Shown: piece by piece, positions 12,961 through 20,006 of the stretch
Layout of the letters: each line of letters starts with the position of its first letter
Position numbering within the stretch: position 1 is the first letter of the stretch
Assembly (NCBI RefSeq): GCF_014641945.1
Contig: NZ_BMIJ01000002.1
Span: 402,091-466,090 of the forward strand
Reading direction: 5' to 3'
DNA length: 64,000 nt
Source of the DNA: Marinobacterium zhoushanense
Lineage (GTDB): Bacteria > Pseudomonadota > Gammaproteobacteria > Pseudomonadales > Balneatricaceae
The notes under the pieces: model-generated
Told to the model about the DNA's origin: nothing
The model's database searches: none
Seen by the model: only the letters and a program-made list of their open reading frames with translations
Made by a program: the position numbers and the translations under genes

Positions 12961-13354
12961 TCCGTACGATCTCTATCCCTTCCGCTTCCGGGATCCTCAT
13001 ATCCAGCTTTTTCTCTGCCTGAGTTTCCACACGGTTGTTGGCACTCCAGGCACTCTCCTCTAGCAATAGCTGGCCCCACTCCACCTGCAACTCATCACCT
13101 TGCGAACTCAATATTTGATGCCGATTGAACAGATTCCGATATTCGTACGCTGAGTAGATCACCAGCAGCGCGGATACCAGCGCCAAGGCGATCATGATTG
13201 CCAGCACGCCAGCCGGCTTGATTAATTCAGCAACACCGAGCAGTTGCTCCGGAGCGGCACGCAGGGCAGTGACCTTATCCGAGGCTCCAGGTTCCTGAGC
13301 TGACCGAATAAACAGCGCTTTCACCCTCTCCAGCCGCTGCCGGAAAACCTTCAT
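12947..13354 (-). CDS. ftsL: Cell division protein FtsL
   Basis: 135 aa bitopic divisome protein that forms the FtsQLB complex. The N-terminal cytoplasmic part is about 47 residues, slightly long for the family. One membrane segment follows at about 48-68 (GVLAIMIALALVSALLVIYSA) and then a periplasmic heptad region beginning YEYRNLFNRHQILSSQ. Identification rests on size, topology and position between rsmH and ftsI rather than on sharp motifs. The ATG forms an ATGA overlap with the rsmH stop. Confidence 0.9.
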   Translation of the reverse strand: MKVFRQRLERVKALFIRSAQEPGASDKVTALRAAPEQLLGVAELIKPAGVLAIMIALALVSALLVIYSAYEYRNLFNRHQILSSQGDELQVEWGQLLLEESAWSANNRVETQAEKKLDMRIPEAEGIEIVRNESR

Positions 13355-14289
13355 GCCGTTTTTACCGCCACTCGCATCACGGCACTGCGGGCTCGCGGAT
13401 TCGCCTGGACCTCTGCCGCCGACGCTTTCACCGCTTTCCCCTCCGCTTTCAGGCGTTGCTGCAGCATCTCCTGGGTCACCGGAATCCCCGGTGGCAGATG
13501 CTCATCCCCCTTCACATGCTTGCGGATGAACCTTTTCACCAGGCGATCCTCAAGCGAATGGAAACTGATGACGACCAGGCGCCCACCCACAGCCAACACA
13601 TTCAGTGATTGCTCAAGTACCTGCTCGATATCTTCCAACTCCCGGTTGATATGGATACGGATACCCTGAAACGCCCGGGTCGCCGGATGCTTCCCCTTCT
13701 CCCAGCGCGGATTGGCCTCGGAGATGATCGAGGCCAGTCGAGCTGTGCGAGTGATCGGTGACTCCTGTCTGGCGTTGACGATTGCCTTGGCCATGCGCCG
13801 GGAGAAACGCTCCTCGCCATAGGTAAACAGGACATCTGCGATCTCCCCTTCTCCGGCACGGTTTATCCAGTCGGCCGCACTCTCCCCGCGACTTGTATCC
13901 ATCCGCATATCCAGCGGACCATCATTAAGGAAGCTAAAGCCGCGATCCGGGTCATCCAGCTGGGGAGAACTGACCCCCAGATCGAGCAGGATACCGGCCA
14001 CCTGCTCGGACATACCGGCAGCCTCGACAAAGTGCTGAAGTTCGGAAAAGGAACCATGGCAAATCTGGAATCGCGGTTCATCGGCAAAGCATGTTTCAGC
14101 GTGACGGATCGCCGCCGGATCCTTATCGATCGCCATCAAACGCCCGGTATTGCTTAACCGGCTCAGGATGCGTTCGGAGTGCCCTCCACGACCGAAGGTA
14201 CCGTCCACATAAAAGCCGTCTGGATCCGCCACAAGAGCGGAGACAGCCTCCTCCAGCAGCACCGTTGTATGGCTGAACTCTTGTGGCAT
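13351..14289 (-). CDS. rsmH: 16S rRNA (cytosine-1402 N4) methyltransferase RsmH
   Basis: SAM-dependent enzyme modifying C1402 in the ribosomal P site, the same nucleotide that RsmI (also in this window) 2'-O-methylates. 312 aa. Family blocks are HTTVLLEEAV, the SAM-binding VDGTFGRGGHSERIL at about residues 28-42, LDLGVSSPQLDDPDRGFSF (near 105) and ISFHSLEDRLVKRF (near 255). It is the second gene of the dcw operon, 20 nt after mraZ. The ribosome binding site is weak. Confidence 0.95.
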   Translation of the reverse strand: MPQEFSHTTVLLEEAVSALVADPDGFYVDGTFGRGGHSERILSRLSNTGRLMAIDKDPAAIRHAETCFADEPRFQICHGSFSELQHFVEAAGMSEQVAGILLDLGVSSPQLDDPDRGFSFLNDGPLDMRMDTSRGESAADWINRAGEGEIADVLFTYGEERFSRRMAKAIVNARQESPITRTARLASIISEANPRWEKGKHPATRAFQGIRIHINRELEDIEQVLEQSLNVLAVGGRLVVISFHSLEDRLVKRFIRKHVKGDEHLPPGIPVTQEMLQQRLKAEGKAVKASAAEVQANPRARSAVMRVAVKTA

Positions 14290-14309
14290 GACGCCAGGCC
14301 CCTTCTTGT

Positions 14310-14774
14310 TTACAGTGAAAGTGTTTGCATATCCTCGGGAAGTACGGCACCCGCTTCGACATCCTGCAGATACTCGTCCCGAGTCGTATTCCAGAGTTCC
14401 TCGCTCCAGATTTCGAATTTCCGCCCCTGCCCCAGCAGCACGATACGCTTGTCCAACCCGGCATATTCGCGCAGCGGAGCCGGCATCAACAGGCGCCCGG
14501 CGCCATCCATATCGAGATCAGTAGCATGACCGATCAATAAGCGCTGAATGCGTCGTGCCGCCGGATTAAAACTGGGCAAGGCTTCTATCTTGGCCTGGAT
14601 CTCGTCCCACTCCGGTTGTGGATAGAGCAGTAGACATTTGGATTCGGTATCGATGGTGGCCACCATCTTGCCGTCGCAATGCTCCGCAATCGACTCGCGA
14701 TAGCGGGCCGGGATCGCCAGGCGCCCCTTGCTATCGAGGTTGATCGGATTGACTCCGCGGAACATGATCCCCAT
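14310..14774 (-). CDS. mraZ: Transcriptional regulator / division-cluster protein MraZ
   Basis: 154 aa AbrB-like (SpoVT/AbrB fold) ring-forming DNA-binding protein that represses its own dcw operon. There are two tandem MraZ domains: the first has NLDSKGRLAIPARYRE (about 12-27), the second DLDMDGAGRLLMPAPLREYA (about 86-105), each with the family D-x-x-GR signature. Two starts are possible: this ATG, which has GGAG 7 nt upstream, or the Met three codons later (MFRGVN), where most family members begin. Three matching operator repeats lie 17-46 nt upstream. Confidence 0.95.
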   Translation of the reverse strand: MGIMFRGVNPINLDSKGRLAIPARYRESIAEHCDGKMVATIDTESKCLLLYPQPEWDEIQAKIEALPSFNPAARRIQRLLIGHATDLDMDGAGRLLMPAPLREYAGLDKRIVLLGQGRKFEIWSEELWNTTRDEYLQDVEAGAVLPEDMQTLSL

Positions 14775-14790
14775 CGGGGCTCTCCAAAAT

Positions 14791-14820
14791 TACCCACTTT
14801 TACCCACTTTAAACCACTAT
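14791..14820 (-). promoter_or_regulatory. MraZ operator: three 10-bp-spaced GTGG(G) repeats
   Basis: Read on the minus strand, GTGG, GTGGG and GTGGG recur with exact 10-bp spacing. On the plus strand this is tacccacttt twice, then aaaccactat. Direct TGGG repeats at one-helical-turn spacing upstream of mraZ are the known MraZ-binding signature. The block covers about +1 to +29 relative to the start point predicted from the promoter just upstream, so binding would block transcription initiation. Confidence 0.85.
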
Positions 14821-14825
14821 GCGAC

Positions 14826-14854
14826 ACTATAGGTAGGAAGACCAGCCAAATCAA
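14826..14854 (-). promoter_or_regulatory. Predicted sigma-70 promoter of the dcw operon
   Basis: Minus-strand TTGATT (14854-14849), 17-bp spacer, TATAGT (14831-14826). The -35 box sits between the arms of a perfect inverted repeat, accagcc (14841-14847) and ggctggt (14855-14861), which could be a second operator or a structural coincidence. Predicted start is near 14819, at the edge of the MraZ repeats. Confidence 0.65.
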
Positions 14855-14861
14855 GGCTGGT

Positions 14862-15208
14862 CACTTTGCTACGAACTCAGGCAAAGACCGATACTGAATC
14901 CATTTCATTTACCCAGACAGCAACATTGATAACGCGCCAAAAACCCACCAACCATCAGAACGAGAATTCAAGCCACTGGTCACCTAACGAGCAGTCGACA
15001 TAAGGCGAAAAATGGACCAACCCGACAACCAACGAGAGCGACTCATCAGCTGTCCATCGACAACCTGGCTAGAAAAAACTGATACATGCGGAAACTTATA
15101 GGCCGCAGAACTCTCGAAAACTTTCATGCGCAACACTCAACCTATATCCGCGCCCATCATACCTGGGCCAAACATACCAACCCGACACGAAAAAGGAGCT
15201 GTCGAAAC
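14862..15208. other. Intergenic region upstream of the Sel1 lipoprotein gene
   Basis: About 350 nt between the dcw promoter region and the lipoprotein gene. An open frame extends upstream of the lipoprotein start to 15086, but its residues do not resemble a signal or domain and the lipoprotein signal peptide starts cleanly at 15209, so it is treated as untranslated leader. No tRNA, convincing promoter or repeat was found. Confidence 0.5.
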
Positions 15209-16030
15209 ATGAAACCCGCACTTGCCCTGGCATTTGCTACCGCATTAACACTCGGTGGATGCACCCAACTGCAACTACTCAACGCCAACAAACCTACCCA
15301 GGACCTGGCACAGAAGGCCGATGCAGGCGACGTCGAATCGCAGTATCAAATGGGGCTGCATTTCACTGCCGGCGCCGACATCCAACAGAACTATGCACAG
15401 GGCCTGAGTTATTTCCGCAAAGCCGCAGCGAACGGACACACAGGAGCACAGTACATGCTCGGCATGGGCTATTACCTTGGACGCGGAACCGCACAAGACT
15501 ATGCAGAAGCTCGCCAATGGCTCGAACTGGCCGCGGCAAAACACCACCGCGAAGCGATGCACTACCTCGGCGAGATTTACCTTAATGGCTATGGAACCCG
15601 GGCTGAACCTGCCTGGGGTATCCACTGGATAGGACAGTCCGCGGAGATGGGCTACTCCGAAGCGCAATACCTGCTCGGAACCAGCTATCTGACCGGGATA
15701 GGCAACACAAAAAACCGTAATCAAGGGTTGCGCTGGCTCAGCATCGCGGCTAACGGAGGCAGCCTGCGCGCCAAAGAGCTGCTCAAACAGATCGACCAAC
15801 GACCAGCCACTAGCCGCTTCACCGCGATCACAAGAGAACTAAGCGCTCTGAACAAGCGCTACCGGATCCGCTACGCACAAACGCGACTGAATAGCCTGGG
15901 GTTTACCGCAGGACCAGCCGATGGCGTATGGGGAGAACAGACAGAGAACGCTTCCCTCCGGTTCATGAAACGCAGCGCCTCGCTTGACGAGCTGATCGAG
16001 ACGCTGCGTTTGCAACCCGAGAAGCACTAG
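15209..16030 (+). CDS. Sel1-repeat lipoprotein with C-terminal peptidoglycan-binding-like domain
   Basis: About 273 aa. The start at MKPALALAFATALTLGGC gives a lipoprotein signal peptide with lipobox LGGC; AAGGAG lies about 10 nt upstream. Four Sel1-like helical repeats cover about residues 35-185 (for example YFRKAAANGHTGAQYMLGMG and WLELAAAKHHREAMHYLGEI). The last 60 residues, with ARTLNSLGF-like TRLNSLGFTAGPADGVWG and ENASLRFM, match the PG_binding_1 pattern. It is probably an envelope scaffold protein anchored in the outer membrane that touches peptidoglycan; substrate or partner is unknown. It sits beside the dcw cluster but is transcribed away from it. Confidence 0.8.
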   Translation: MKPALALAFATALTLGGCTQLQLLNANKPTQDLAQKADAGDVESQYQMGLHFTAGADIQQNYAQGLSYFRKAAANGHTGAQYMLGMGYYLGRGTAQDYAEARQWLELAAAKHHREAMHYLGEIYLNGYGTRAEPAWGIHWIGQSAEMGYSEAQYLLGTSYLTGIGNTKNRNQGLRWLSIAANGGSLRAKELLKQIDQRPATSRFTAITRELSALNKRYRIRYAQTRLNSLGFTAGPADGVWGEQTENASLRFMKRSASLDELIETLRLQPEKH

Positions 16031-16038
16031 ACTTCCCA

Positions 16039-16067
16039 GGACTCTGAAAGCTTAGCTTTCAGAGTCC
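16039..16067. terminator. Long hairpin between convergent genes
   Basis: Perfect 13-bp arms, ggactctgaaagc and gctttcagagtcc, with a 3-nt loop. The hairpin begins 8 nt after the lipoprotein stop and contains the stop codon region of the converging Gly-rich gene. There is no T tract on either side, so it may act as a 3' stabilising or bidirectional structure rather than a classical intrinsic terminator. Confidence 0.6.
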
Positions 16068-17119
16068 GAGGTCAGATCCGCAACTTCATCTTGAACCGAC
16101 GAAGTAATACCCAGCAGATCATTCACTTCGGCGACTACCTCAGGCGAAAGCGACTTGTTCGCCGCTTCTGCCAGCGCCGTTACCTCATTCTGCGCCTGCT
16201 CACCCAATGCCCCTTCAACCTCAGCCAGATCGGCAGCAGCTTCGTCGTAAGCGGTCTGAGCCGCAGCGATATCAGCTTCGGCATCGGTAACCGCAGTTTC
16301 AGCACCGGCCACTGCAGCCTCCGCGTCCGCTACCGCGGTCTCAGCACTGGCCACGGAGGCCTGGGCGTCATCCACCGCCGACTGCGCGTCATTGACAGCC
16401 GTCTGCGCACCCTCAACCTCTTCCGCTGTCGCGGTTTCATCCAGCGCAGCCTGAGCATCGAGCGCAGACTGCAGATCAGCCTCAGCCTGAGTTAGATCAT
16501 CCTGAGCAGCCGTGAGATCAGCCTGAGCAACAGTGACATCTTCCTGAACAGTCGCCAGGCTCTGCTGAGCAGCGGCCAGCTCATCCTGCGCCAAGGCAAG
16601 ATCCTCCTCTGCCGCCGCGGCAACTTCAGCCAAGGCATCAATTTCAGCTGCCAGATCGACGCCCGCTTGTACGGTGGCCTCATACGCGGCAATCAAGCCA
16701 ACGCGTGAGTTGGGTGCGGCATGCGCGCGTGCGTTTGCAGATGCATGGGCGGCATTGAGCGCACCGAGCGAACTCGCCAGCGCCCCCCTGCTGTTACCCA
16801 AACCATGCGCACCTCCGGCTATATCGCCATCGCGACCATAGGCATTACCCTTTCCTTTACCTCCAGCGCCGGCACCACCAGCGCCGGCAGTGTCAGGGCC
16901 ATGGCCACCGCCGTTTCCACCGCCGTTTCCACCGCCGTTTCCGCCGCCGTTTCCGCCGCCGTTTCCGCCGCCATTTCCGCCGCCGTTGCCGCCGCCATCA
17001 CCGCCTTTAGCATGCGCTTGGCTTCCCAGATCAATCTGTGGCAATTGATCAACCAGCACAGGTGTAACGGCGAGTCCCATTATTGTTAAAACAGATACAG
17101 TTAGTTTTTTAATTCCCAT
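16052..17119 (-). CDS. Secreted Gly-rich / Ala-rich coiled-coil protein of unknown function
   Basis: 355 aa, no family recognised. Residues 1-38 look like a signal peptide with a likely cut after SQAHA. Next come a GGGN tetrapeptide tract repeated seven times (about 44-72), a Gly/Ala spacer, and a long Ala/Asp/Glu/Gln-rich heptad region (about 135-315) with repeats such as AVADAEAAVAGAETAV and DLTQAEADLQSALDAQ. It ends in a short acidic tail. The composition predicts an acidic extended coiled coil exported to periplasm or surface. The start has GGAGG 6 nt upstream. Cysteines and catalytic motifs are absent. The low-complexity regions make homology calls unsafe. Confidence 0.75.
   Translation of the reverse strand: MGIKKLTVSVLTIMGLAVTPVLVDQLPQIDLGSQAHAKGGDGGGNGGGNGGGNGGGNGGGNGGGNGGGNGGGHGPDTAGAGGAGAGGKGKGNAYGRDGDIAGGAHGLGNSRGALASSLGALNAAHASANARAHAAPNSRVGLIAAYEATVQAGVDLAAEIDALAEVAAAAEEDLALAQDELAAAQQSLATVQEDVTVAQADLTAAQDDLTQAEADLQSALDAQAALDETATAEEVEGAQTAVNDAQSAVDDAQASVASAETAVADAEAAVAGAETAVTDAEADIAAAQTAYDEAAADLAEVEGALGEQAQNEVTALAEAANKSLSPEVVAEVNDLLGITSSVQDEVADLTSDSES
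16903..17001. repeat. 12-bp tandem repeat encoding (GGGN)n
   Basis: About eight copies of a 12-bp unit (consensus gccgccgtttcc on the plus strand, with acc/gcc and gtt/att variants) inside the Gly-rich gene. Each unit is one in-frame GGGN tetrapeptide, so copy-number change by slippage would lengthen or shorten the linker without a frameshift. Confidence 0.85.
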
Positions 17120-17364
17120 CGGACACCTCCAGCTAAACGTCCGTTTGAAACTCTAGCAAAAATTGCTAGAGCTTGCAGTGGACAATCGAATAAACATGAC
17201 GTTCAACAACTTTCAGACTTTCACCGAAGAAGAGCACGATAGACGCCGAAAATGACTTCAAATAGTTACAAAACAAAAGCCTTGCATACGAATGTTCTCG
17301 ACATTAGCGGATAAGATACAAAGCGCATAAAAAGAACGCTCAGGTTTTTTACCGCGGCGAGAGC
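17120..17364. promoter_or_regulatory. Divergent intergenic region with a 9-bp inverted repeat (17151-17171)
   Basis: This 245-nt AT-rich gap separates the Gly-rich gene (minus) from the EAL-HDOD gene (plus). It contains a perfect inverted repeat, ctctagcaa and ttgctagag with a 3-nt loop, 32 nt upstream of the Gly-rich start. Nearer the start, cggac (17120-17124) and gtccg (17139-17143) could pair in the transcript and place the GGAGG ribosome binding site in the loop. No clear -35/-10 pair was assigned. Confidence 0.45.
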
Positions 17365-18663
17365 ATGCCAATGAGCCTAGCTCTGGAATCCGTCTCCGAA
17401 TTACATCAGAATCCCCCCTATCCTCCACCGACCGCATTCGGACACATGAAACTCGACATACTGCTCGCTCGCCAACCGATCTTCGATCGCGACCTGAAGG
17501 TGGTCGGATACGAACTACTGTACCGCAGCGCGCCCGACTTTACGCGCGCGGTACTCTCCTCAGCCGACACCTGCCGCGCCACCTGCGAGGTACTGCTCAA
17601 CACCTATACCAGTGTCTTCGATTCCGGCAGCTATCGCCTGCTGCCGGCCTTTGTCAATTTTGGCGAACGCCTGTTACTCGACAACCAGCTCCCGTCACTG
17701 CCGCGGGAGCACCTGGTACTCGAGATCCTAGAAGACGTCCCCCCCTCTCCACCGGTGATTGCCCGCCTGAAAGCACTGCGCAAAGCCGGCTTCAAGCTCG
17801 CTCTGGATGACTTTGTCCTGAAACCGGGCTATGAACCCTTGTTGGAGCTGGCTCACATCGTCAAGCTGGACGTACGCCAGCTCGGCCCCCAACTGCTGGA
17901 GGAGCAGGTAGACAAGATCAAATCCTACCCCGCAACACTGCTGGCCGAAAAAGTGGAAACCACAGAGGAACTGGAGCTGTGCCGTGCACTCGGCTTCAAA
18001 CTGTTCCAGGGCTTTTTCCTGAGCCGCCCACAATTGGTGTCCGGGCGCCAGCTGTCGTCAAACCGCCTGATACTGCTTGAACTGCTCGCCGCCTTGAATC
18101 AGGAAGAGGTCTCGGTAACGGTATTGGAGAAGGTGATCAATCAAGACCCGCAGCTGTGCGTTAAGATTCTGCGTTTGTTGAATTCGGCACAGTTCGCGCT
18201 GCGCAGAGAGGTTTCGAGCATAGCCGAAGCGATTACCCTGCTGGGACTGGAGGAGTTGCGCCGCTGGACACTGCTGATCAGCCTGACCACTCCACATAGC
18301 CATCAGCCACCGGAACTCTCGCGACAGATTCTGACCCGCGCCGCCATGTGCGAACAGCTCGCCATTGCCAGCGGCCTGGTGCGCCAGGACAGCGCCTTCA
18401 TGGCAGGCCTGCTGTCCGGCCTGGACGCCCTTTTCGCCATGCCACTGGCCTCAATAGTGGAACATCTGCCACTGAATGATGCCTTGCGTCGATCGGTACT
18501 GTTCCGCGAAGGGGATCTGGGACTACTGATCAACGAAAGCCAAGCCTGCCTGGAAGCTCGCTGGGATCAACTATCCGGTAGATTCGACGACACCACGCTC
18601 AGCAACGCCGAGCAAGAAGCGCTCAACTGGGTACTGGAAGCCACCCAAGCAATTCGAGATTAA
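17365..18663 (+). CDS. EAL-like / HDOD domain signalling protein (YuxH type)
   Basis: 432 aa, cytoplasmic. The EAL-like part (about residues 28-230) starts MKLDILLARQPIFDRDLKVVGYELLYR and has LVLEILEDV where the EAL motif belongs and LALDDFVLKPGYEPL in place of DDFGTG. These changes predict no c-di-GMP phosphodiesterase activity. The HDOD domain (about 235-420) contains VLEKVINQDPQLCVKILRLLNS and ITLLGLEELRRW. Family members act as signalling scaffolds. The start may instead be the Met at 17446, where family similarity begins; neither has a strong ribosome binding site. Confidence 0.85.
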   Translation: MPMSLALESVSELHQNPPYPPPTAFGHMKLDILLARQPIFDRDLKVVGYELLYRSAPDFTRAVLSSADTCRATCEVLLNTYTSVFDSGSYRLLPAFVNFGERLLLDNQLPSLPREHLVLEILEDVPPSPPVIARLKALRKAGFKLALDDFVLKPGYEPLLELAHIVKLDVRQLGPQLLEEQVDKIKSYPATLLAEKVETTEELELCRALGFKLFQGFFLSRPQLVSGRQLSSNRLILLELLAALNQEEVSVTVLEKVINQDPQLCVKILRLLNSAQFALRREVSSIAEAITLLGLEELRRWTLLISLTTPHSHQPPELSRQILTRAAMCEQLAIASGLVRQDSAFMAGLLSGLDALFAMPLASIVEHLPLNDALRRSVLFREGDLGLLINESQACLEARWDQLSGRFDDTTLSNAEQEALNWVLEATQAIRD

Positions 18664-18679
18664 TAACGGTAGATTCGCC

Positions 18680-18702
18680 CCCCTGAATACAATTTCAAGG
18701 GG
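18680..18702. other. Hairpin between the EAL-HDOD gene and rnpB
   Basis: cccctgaa and ttcaagggg can pair (one bulged base) around a 6-nt loop. It lies 17 nt after the EAL-HDOD stop and about 27 nt beyond the 3' end of rnpB on the other strand. No T tract follows on either strand, so its role as a terminator is uncertain. Confidence 0.4.
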
Positions 18703-18728
18703 ACCAAAATAGCGAACCGAGGGGAGAT

Positions 18729-19082
18729 GGGAGTCTGCCGGTAAGCCGGGTTTTGTCGTGGACAATCATTCATCTAGGACCTGCGTCACCACAGGTCTCA
18801 AGCAACCTACCCGGACCCGGCGCGGGCCACGCCTTAAGGGTCCCTATTTGGTCTTGCTCCGGGTGGGGTTTTCCATCGCCGTGGAGTGTTACCACCCACG
18901 CGGTGCGCTCTTACCGCACCATTTCAACCTTACCGGCACTCCGAAGAGTGCTTAGGCGGTATACTTTCTGTTGCACTTTCCGTCGGCTCGCGCCGCCCAG
19001 ACGTTATCTGGCACCCTGCCCTATAGAGCCCGGACTTTCCTCCCCTGCGCGAACGCAGCAGCGATTGTCTGGCAGACTCCCG
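18729..19082 (-). ncRNA. rnpB: RNase P RNA (type A)
   Basis: Catalytic RNA of RNase P, which matures tRNA 5' ends. On the minus strand the 5' part carries GGGAGTCTGCCAGACAATCG and GAGGAAAGTCCGGGCTC (P4/J region). The middle has ACAGAAAGTATACCGCC, and the 3' part has AGATGAATGATTGTCCACG followed by ACCCGGCTTA. The ends GGGAGTCTGCC and GGCAGACTCCC form helix P1, which sets the limits to within a few bases. Length near 354 nt suits a bacterial type A RNA. The rsmI-rnpB neighbourhood is typical of Pseudomonas-like gammaproteobacteria. Confidence 0.97.
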
Positions 19083-19088
19083 GCGCGC

Positions 19089-19117
19089 AGTATAGCGATG
19101 ACCTCAAGGCAAGGCAA
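19089..19117 (-). promoter_or_regulatory. rnpB promoter
   Basis: Minus-strand TTGCCT (19117-19112), 17-bp spacer, TATACT (19094-19089). The predicted start, 7 nt downstream, falls at about 19082, which is the first base of helix P1. Confidence 0.75.
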
Positions 19118-19129
19118 TTAACCTCACTA

Positions 19130-19972
19130 CTAGCCCCCCCCTTGACCGATCAGCGCCTGATAGAGCTTGCTCTTCTTCACCCCGGTAATCTTTTCCGCCA
19201 GCGCCGCCGCCTTTTTCGGTGGCAGCTCTTCGCCCAATAGCTGGAGAATTCGCCGCACCTCAGGATCGATTTCGACCGCCACCTTTTCGACAGCACCATG
19301 CACCAGCACAACGAACTCGCCCTTCTGCTGATTAGGATCGGCACTCATCCATTCGAGCAGTTCTTTCAACTCGCCGCCCCGGATGGTCTCGAATGTTTTG
19401 GTCAGCTCACGCGCTACTACCGCATAACGATCATCGCCAAAAACCGCTCCCATATCCTCCAGGCTGGCCAGGATACGGTGCGTCGACTCGTAAAACACCA
19501 ATGTCGGCAGCTGATCTTTGAGCGCCTCGAGACGCTGCTTCCTAGCCCCGCTCTTCGGCGGCAGAAAGCCCTCGAACAGAAAACGATCTGAGGGCAGTCC
19601 CGAAGCGCTCAGCGCCGCGATAAAGGCGCAACTTCCCGGTACCGGCGACACCCGAAACCCCGCATCGCGCACAGCGCGCACCAGGAAAAAGCCCGGATCG
19701 GAGATCAGCGGCGTACCCGCGTCGGAAACCAGCGCGATCTGCTCGCCCTGCTGCAGATGCCTGATAACCAGATCCGCGCGTTGACGCTCGTTGTGATCAT
19801 GCACTGAAATCATCGGGGCTTTAATGTTAAAGTGCGCGAGCAGGCGACCCGTGTGGCGAGTATCTTCCGCCGCGATGAGGTCGGCAACGGCGAGCACCTC
19901 CTGCGCTCGAGGTGAGAGATCGCCAAGATTGCCTATAGGGGTCGCCACTATATAAAGAACGGGTTCCGACAT
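19130..19972 (-). CDS. rsmI: 16S rRNA (cytidine-1402 2'-O) methyltransferase RsmI
   Basis: About 280 aa SAM-dependent enzyme of the tetrapyrrole-methylase fold, acting on C1402 together with RsmH. The start MSEPVLYIVATPIGNLGDLSPRA is the typical family N-terminus; upstream in-frame codons have no similarity and are excluded. Other blocks are AEDTRHTGRLL, ISVHDHNERQR, LVSDAGTPLISDPGFFLV and VPGSCAFIAALSASGLPSDRF. The C-terminal helical part ends at KSKLYQALIG. It is divergent from lpoA with only 34 nt between the two starts. Confidence 0.95.
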   Translation of the reverse strand: MSEPVLYIVATPIGNLGDLSPRAQEVLAVADLIAAEDTRHTGRLLAHFNIKAPMISVHDHNERQRADLVIRHLQQGEQIALVSDAGTPLISDPGFFLVRAVRDAGFRVSPVPGSCAFIAALSASGLPSDRFLFEGFLPPKSGARKQRLEALKDQLPTLVFYESTHRILASLEDMGAVFGDDRYAVVARELTKTFETIRGGELKELLEWMSADPNQQKGEFVVLVHGAVEKVAVEIDPEVRRILQLLGEELPPKKAAALAEKITGVKKSKLYQALIGQGGG

Positions 19973-20006
19973 CTTTATCCATCCATACATCCGGGTGTCC
20001 GAGTAT

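Noticed and set aside
16903..17001. CRISPR-like periodic repeat
   Set aside because: The 12-bp units are contiguous, without spacers, and encode an in-frame GGGN peptide repeat.
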